Positions 7,206 to 12,167 of a DNA stretch of 12,167 nucleotides are shown in pieces. Position numbers and translations under genes: made by a program. Every line of letters begins with the position of its first letter. Position 1 is the first letter of the stretch. Under the pieces are notes generated by a model, which saw only the letters and a program-made list of their open reading frames with translations, was not told the origin of the DNA and ran no database searches. Source of the DNA: Smittium culicis (Eukaryota; Kickxellomycota; Harpellomycetes; Harpellales; Legeriomycetaceae); NCBI GenBank assembly GCA_001970855.1, contig LSSN01005176.1, forward strand, positions 1-12,167, in the 5' to 3' direction.

Positions 7206-8292
7206 ATTAGTCAACCTAGACAGAAATTATAACCAGTTTGAACATTACTATAAAATGACTGGCAAAAAGTAATCTCTAAGCAAATCAATATTTCCGAACT
7301 GATAAATTTTCGGAGAATTAATGCTAAATATCCCTGAAAATTTATATCAGTTTCAAAAAATACTAGCTTTTTTTAATACATCCATCTTTTTTTTGTTTCA
7401 TTAAACCCTTCGAATTTTCTTTTAATCTATAATACGATTTTGAACTCTACAGCGTCTAAAATTTTTCTTGAGCTTTAGTTTTTTATGATTACACTCGTCA
7501 TTCAAATAGCTATAACTATAAAACTTTTGAACTGCTCTAAAAAAAAACTCTAACGCTACTAAAATAAGCCTCAAAGATTCAGTGACGTAGATTCTATTTC
7601 GCTTTGTTATAATAAGTTTTACATAATGTATATCTATCAATTCCATGTATTTACTTTTACTTTTACTCTTTAATATATCAAACGACTCCTGATATACAAA
7701 AAATTAGGAAAATCCTCCAAAGAAAGTTTTAAATTCAAACTTATAATGTTTTTGACGTCTACAGCTTACCTAAAAATAGGGAAAATATAAAAAAAAAAAA
7801 AAAAAAGATCTCGATTTAAGAACGTCCAATACTTGCTCTAACATTCAAAACATGGTGAGCAAAACTATCTCCTCCACTAAAACAGTGAATTAATCGGACA
7901 AATTCACCCTTGAAATTTGATTAATAGCTTTCAAACTTGTAAATATGTAGACTTTTTTTATATTGATAGCTTAAAATGCGCACTAATTATGTTTGGATAT
8001 TTTCTTTACCAGGCTTAACAATTATTAAAAAAAATATCAATTTATAGCACTAGTTCATTGTTAGTATAGCAAAAACGTCCGAATTAATAAAATTTTATTA
8101 TATTTTTAATTTTAATAGAACGTTAAACGAATTAAAATTTCAACATTTAAATTTTCATTCCAATAATTATTATCGCACATAGATTTTTTTATAAAAATAA
8201 ACGATTGAATTTTGAATGAATAAACACGGAACTTTGTTGATACGATAATAATAATACAAACTACACAATCATAAAAACTAAAAAATAGCTAA
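7206..8292. other. AT-rich intergenic, no gene seen
   Basis: No gene is supported. A 74-codon minus-strand frame at 7422-7646 has no recognisable domain and an AT-driven composition, so it is not called. An A18 run lies at 7789-7806 with no clear flanking direct repeat. A short inverted repeat, TCCGAA (7293-7298) with TTCGGA (7309-7314), is present. Confidence 0.5.
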
Positions 8293-8529
8293 TCAGCTGC
8301 AAGGTGTAAAAAAAATCCAAATGCCCTAATACAAATAAACTCCTCCGCCGTTCAGCAAACAGAATACCTAAAAGAGCAGATATCAATCTACCAATTAAAA
8401 GATTATCCTAAATAATTCCTCAAGAGTGCTGTATAGCTGAAGTTACAAGCAGAATATGAAATTAGCCCTATCTTAACAAAATTAAACTCTACAACCTCAT
8501 CGAGTTCCTTATCAAAGCATACATCGAAA
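8293..8529 (+). pseudogene. Possible decayed coding segment, unassigned
   Basis: One frame reads about 79 codons with only two stops (TAA 8413-8415, TAG 8434-8436) before TAG 8530. It contains protein-like stretches such as AVQQTEYLKEQISIYQLKDY and LKLQAEYEISPIL. The first of these is amphipathic and helix-like. Codon content is less AT-saturated than in the flanks. No family is recognised. It could be an old transposon fragment, or chance. Confidence 0.22.
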
Positions 8530-8671
8530 TAGATTAATAATAAAAAAAACAGGCTGCTACCCGAACGCGATAATTATTGACCTGGACTTATTACAATATT
8601 TTGCTTAATAGCCGAGTTTCGTACTGATTTCGAACTCTGACCTTTTTTTCTAGAGGTTATTCCGGACAGAT

Positions 8672-8746
8672 ATGAGCGAATCGGCTCCTCCCGTTGTAGA
8701 TATTCCTACTCTGTATTTATTTTCTGCTAAACAGAATTTTCGTTGA
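8672..8746 (+). other. Short ORF in GC-richer patch, unassigned
   Basis: The ATG at 8672-8674 opens a 24-codon frame, MSESAPPVVDIPTLYLFSAK and onward, ending at TGA 8744-8746. The Pro/Val-rich start looks like a real protein N-terminus and differs in composition from the surrounding AT-rich DNA. It might be the broken start of an element gene or a first exon, but no clear continuation was found. Low confidence. Confidence 0.2.
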
Positions 8747-8825
8747 TTTCATAATCACAAACCAAGGATTTTATAAAGCTATGTGCAATTTTAGTATAGT
8801 ACACTTATTGAAACTTGCTATTTAA

Positions 8826-8863
8826 GCTCCTAAACCATTGATTGTTGTTTCGCTCTTAGGAGC
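8826..8863. repeat. 8-bp perfect inverted repeat
   Basis: GCTCCTAA (8826-8833) and TTAGGAGC (8856-8863) are exact reverse complements with a 22-nt loop. A perfect 8-bp arm that is half GC stands out in this AT-rich context. No role can be assigned. Confidence 0.6.
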
Positions 8864-10564
8864 CAACAACTTTCCATTTAATTTAAAAATTTCAATATCA
8901 ATAATACAAAATTTTTGATTTGAAATGCACTCTTAAGCGAAAATTATCATAATCTTAAATACATTGCGTAATTTCAATATCTCTAATATAAAATCTATAG
9001 GCGAAATTAGGAAATTCATTTAATCTAAAAAAAGAAAAAGAAAACCTCCATTTAGAAAAATTTTTTATTTAATTTTTTTATAGAATGGTTTAATTTACGC
9101 ACATTAAAACCTAAAATAATAGAGATATTTATAATGAACTGCGGAGATATTCCCTAGATAATAGAAAATCATCCAGAATATCAACATTTATAACGGTGAC
9201 CGTTTCAAGGAACCGTACTTGCTAAGCTAAAATTCTACTACTCGCTAACCTTGTTTTCTATTTTTAAATCGCAATAGAAAATTATGTCCAAATGATTATC
9301 TGACATCCGCAATACTTGTATCTAGTTCGCCTACACCAAATAAACTGATTTATACAAAAATATCTTTGAAATGATCTTTATCCACATACCTAAAAATCAG
9401 TAAATTCTATTCAAATAATCTAATAAACACAGAATATTTTCAGAACGTATGTATCTTTAAATTATAGCATATTCTAATTCCTTATAGTCCTTTTATATAG
9501 CTTATAGTTTAACCAGAGACTTCAATTTCTATTCAAGGTGATTCGATAATACTTGAAGTCGAATATAACCGTCCCATATCGCTTAATCTACTTTCAGAAT
9601 TCAATAATGTAAGTAAGATATTTTAGAAATAGAAAAACTTGTAAAGATAAAAAACGCTCAAAGTTTAGAAAAATTTCGCTGGAAATTAAAATTATATTAA
9701 CTTGACGTTAATATCAAAAAGTAATAACATGAATTTTACTATACTTTATTTCACAATTTTCTTTTTTAGCTCTAATCATTATAATAGGTAAATTACAATT
9801 TTATTTTAGCTTGATTTAATAGCCTAAAACTTTAAAATTGCTAGAAATGAGCATAGTTAAATAAAATATTGATATTATTCATGATTTCAATTTCCAAATT
9901 TGTATTCTCTCCGACTTTAAATCTCAATTTCTTTATTTATTTTCTGATACTCCATGCTATATTTTTTCATGAATTCTCTTACTCTAGACAGTTATCAGAA
10001 TATTGAATTGCCTTTAAAGCCTTTTTTTTTATTCAATAATAGAATTAGAAGGTTGAGAATACTTGTGCTTTTTGAAATAGGCTTTTTAAACAGACTGTAA
10101 CAGCAAAATATATTATATCAATATAAACTTGGTTTAATAATTTGTCAATTACATATCAAAAAAAAATTCAAAAATACTTTTATGAAAATTTAATTGAATA
10201 AATTGGCAATAAAATCTTTCTTGGTCATCAATTTTGGCTCTTTTACCAAATTACTGAATCAATTTGAATTGGTATGAATAAGCGTTTATATCTTTGAAAT
10301 GCTGTACATTTAGGATTATTTTTCAACGCATGAAATTTTTATTATTTTCTCTCATTATCACATTATTAAAACCCTTACTCTATTGCACCAGTGACTTATC
10401 TTACTATTGAAAGAATCATTTCTCACATTCATTACTTTTCTAATATATTGGAATTTATTGTTAAATATTTATTCCTAATTTTAATAAAACCTTTTATATT
10501 CGTGTTATAAATGACTTTATCATTCTCTAATTATTGCATCAAAAAATTCATAAAATTATTCATT
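8864..10564. other. AT-rich gene desert
   Basis: About 1.7 kb with no usable open frame on either strand and no repeat shared with the rest of the window. The N-terminal half of an endonuclease expected upstream of the LINE fragment was looked for at 10400-10560 and is not visible. Confidence 0.5.
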
Positions 10565-12167
10565 AAAGCTTACGGCTCCGGGCTGCTCATTCGAGTTCGA
10601 AATAAATCAGACCTCAAAATATGAGTACATTATCAACACCTTCTGTACGGCGGCCAAATGTATGGAAAAAATATTAACTCTGAAAAAATCGAGTTTATAA
10701 TTGTGAATATCCACACTCCGCACAACACCACAAAAAAGAAAAAAATGATTACTGAAGTTGGAAAATTCCTTCAGAAAGAGTGCAGAAAGAACAAGAACTG
10801 CAGAATAATCCTGACTGGAGATTTTAATATGCACGCGAAAGCCACTATAAATTTTATTAATAAAATTGGAGTTGGCTTAACACGAGTCCCAATACTAAAC
10901 TCTAAAGGATCCCGAACTAACAAAGGGAGAATGGGCAGAATGATCGACCATATCTGCTTCCGCAATATGGATTCGCACCCATTCAGATGCGAAGCCATAA
11001 AAAATATCGACCTATCTGTCCATCTCCCAGTAACAGCATCGTGGGAAATGGATAAAATAGGCGCCCAAAAAAATTCCACCAAAAAAATAAGCCTTGAAAA
11101 AATTGCTATTAATGCTGATAAAATAGTTAATAATAACAGATTTTCAGCGCAATTGCACCTCGATTCGGACACTAATAAAATTATTACTGACATGCAAACC
11201 GCAGCAAAATAAGTAGCCGATGAACTTAATTCCGCCGCAGAAAAAAATTCGCACTTTGATGTCACTCTTAGTAAAAAAACTAGGAAGCTGATCAAAGTGA
11301 AGCGAGCAAAATTCCAGGGATTTTTGAACAATACCGTAGGCGTAAATGAATATATGAATTATTTTAACGCATCTAAGAGAGCAATAAAATCTGACAGCAA
11401 AAAAAATGCACTCAAGAAAAAAATTAATGCTATTGAAAAGCTGTTTAAAAAAGACTCTGGAAAAACTTGGAAATATCTGAAAAGCCAAATGAAGCCACTC
11501 TCCAGCTTTAACAGCCAGATCAGACAGATTAGTGATAATAGTGGCACAAAATCTCTACATAAAGAGCAGCTTGACATTTGGGCGGACCACTTCTCAGCAC
11601 TGGCTGTAGCGCCTGAAAATCATTATATTCATGATCTAAATGAAATAATCCCTGAACCGTACACTGAATGCTACCGTATACCGACATGAGAAGTAATAAC
11701 AGCTGCGCTTAAAAGTACACCCAATAAAAAATCTCCAGGAATAGATTCTATTCCGAGCGAATTTTGGAAACTGGTGCAAGACGAAGAGCAGCCTACAAGT
11801 ATACTGGCAAAACTGATAAATGAGCTAGTTCTATCTGCATGGAATGGAGGCACTATTAGTAACATAAATAATACTAGCATTGTAGTGCCAATACCAAAAA
11901 AGGGTGATCTTACCGACCCAAATAACTACCGCGGAATTTCGCTGATACCCACACTGCTGAAAATATTGACCAAAATTGTCGCCATGGAAATCAATAAAAT
12001 TGACCTCAAATACAACATTCTGGTCAAAGAGCAAGCTGGATTTCGCAACCGCGAAGAGTGTGTTGCGCAAGCTACCTGCCTATATGAAATTGTGAAGCGG
12101 AGAAAACTCGAGTTCAAGCCGACGTTTGTTGCCTTTATCGACTTTGAAAAAGCCTACGATAAAGTCC
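10565..12167 (+). pseudogene. Non-LTR (LINE) retrotransposon ORF: endonuclease C-half plus start of RT, degenerate, partial
   Basis: One frame runs from about 10565 to the window edge with coding character. Stops interrupt it at TGA 10622-10624, TAA 11210-11212 and TGA 11687-11689; there is no frameshift. Endonuclease (APE-type) motifs in order are GSGLLIRV, VNIHTPHN, TGDFNMH (10814 on), RMIDHICF (10946 on) and LSVHLPV, where the usual catalytic Asp of Ser-Asp-His is Val (GTC at 11018-11020). A Lys-rich linker follows. The reverse transcriptase then begins: KSPGIDSIPSEFW, IVVPIPKKGD, NYRGISL (11924 on), QAGFR (12032 on) and FIDFEKAYD, which carries the first catalytic Asp of motif A at 12140-12142. 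The catalytic FADD-type motif C and the 3' end lie outside. About the first 100 residues of the endonuclease are missing and composition shifts sharply near 10565, fitting 5' truncation. Clade is not determinable here. Inactive. Confidence 0.9.

Noticed and set aside
7422..7646. 74-codon minus-strand open frame
   Set aside because: Composition is AT-driven (Ile, Lys, Asn, Phe, Tyr), no domain, no promoter or neighbour support; a chance frame of this length is expected.
7789..7806. A18 tract as a second retroposed insert
   Set aside because: No flanking direct repeat or upstream AATAAA was found.
11297..11689. Separate 130-residue gene in the LINE region
   Set aside because: It begins at GTG in the same frame as the upstream endonuclease and ends at an internal stop, after which RT sequence continues in frame; it is a segment of one broken ORF.
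10607..12117. Minus-strand open frames of 63-186 codons at the right end
   Set aside because: They are antisense shadows of the LINE frame, which carries clear endonuclease and reverse transcriptase motifs on the plus strand.

Overview
The window is strongly AT-rich eukaryotic DNA. It holds one convincing protein-coding gene, one decayed non-LTR retrotransposon that runs off the right edge, and about 8 kb of gene-poor sequence carrying small repeats and transposon relics. The gene is intronless, has a fungal-style signal peptide and a Ser/Thr/Ala-rich tail, and sits among poly(A)/poly(T) tracts. I infer a compact-gene, AT-rich fungus, possibly an early-diverging lineage. The taxonomic call is weak because no marker gene is present.

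Left part (1-2700): T-rich sequence, then a 144-bp-period tandem duplication (246-516). A gene on the minus strand follows (725-2608). It encodes a secreted 627-residue protein made of three consecutive phosphatidylethanolamine-binding protein (PEBP) domains, each 183 residues per unit, followed by an Ala/Ser/Thr hexamer-repeat tail. Units 1 and 2 are identical over 574 bp. Unit 3 is diverged but shares a 168-bp identical core, which points to recent duplication plus gene conversion. A TATA box lies about 70 bp upstream of the ATG and a poly(A) signal about 50 bp past the stop.

Middle (2700-10560): no gene I can support. It holds two clear and two weaker copies of a ~190-bp non-coding element with CCCTTT...AAAGGG ends next to TTAA, which looks like piggyBac-type MITEs. 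There is also a 95-bp tandem array whose units each contain a palindrome. A tiny insert with AATAAA and A23, bracketed by perfect 14-bp direct repeats, looks like retroposition. A few short GC-richer patches may be fossil coding sequence.

Right part (10565-12167): a 5'-truncated LINE-type element on the plus strand. It keeps the C-terminal half of an apurinic-type endonuclease and the start of a reverse transcriptase in one reading frame, broken by three in-frame stops and with a Ser-Val-His in place of the usual Ser-Asp-His. It is inactive as seen. The window ends inside RT motif A.

There is no operon-like or multi-gene system here. The items most worth attention are the triple-PEBP secreted protein with its homogenised repeats and the TTAA-associated MITE family.
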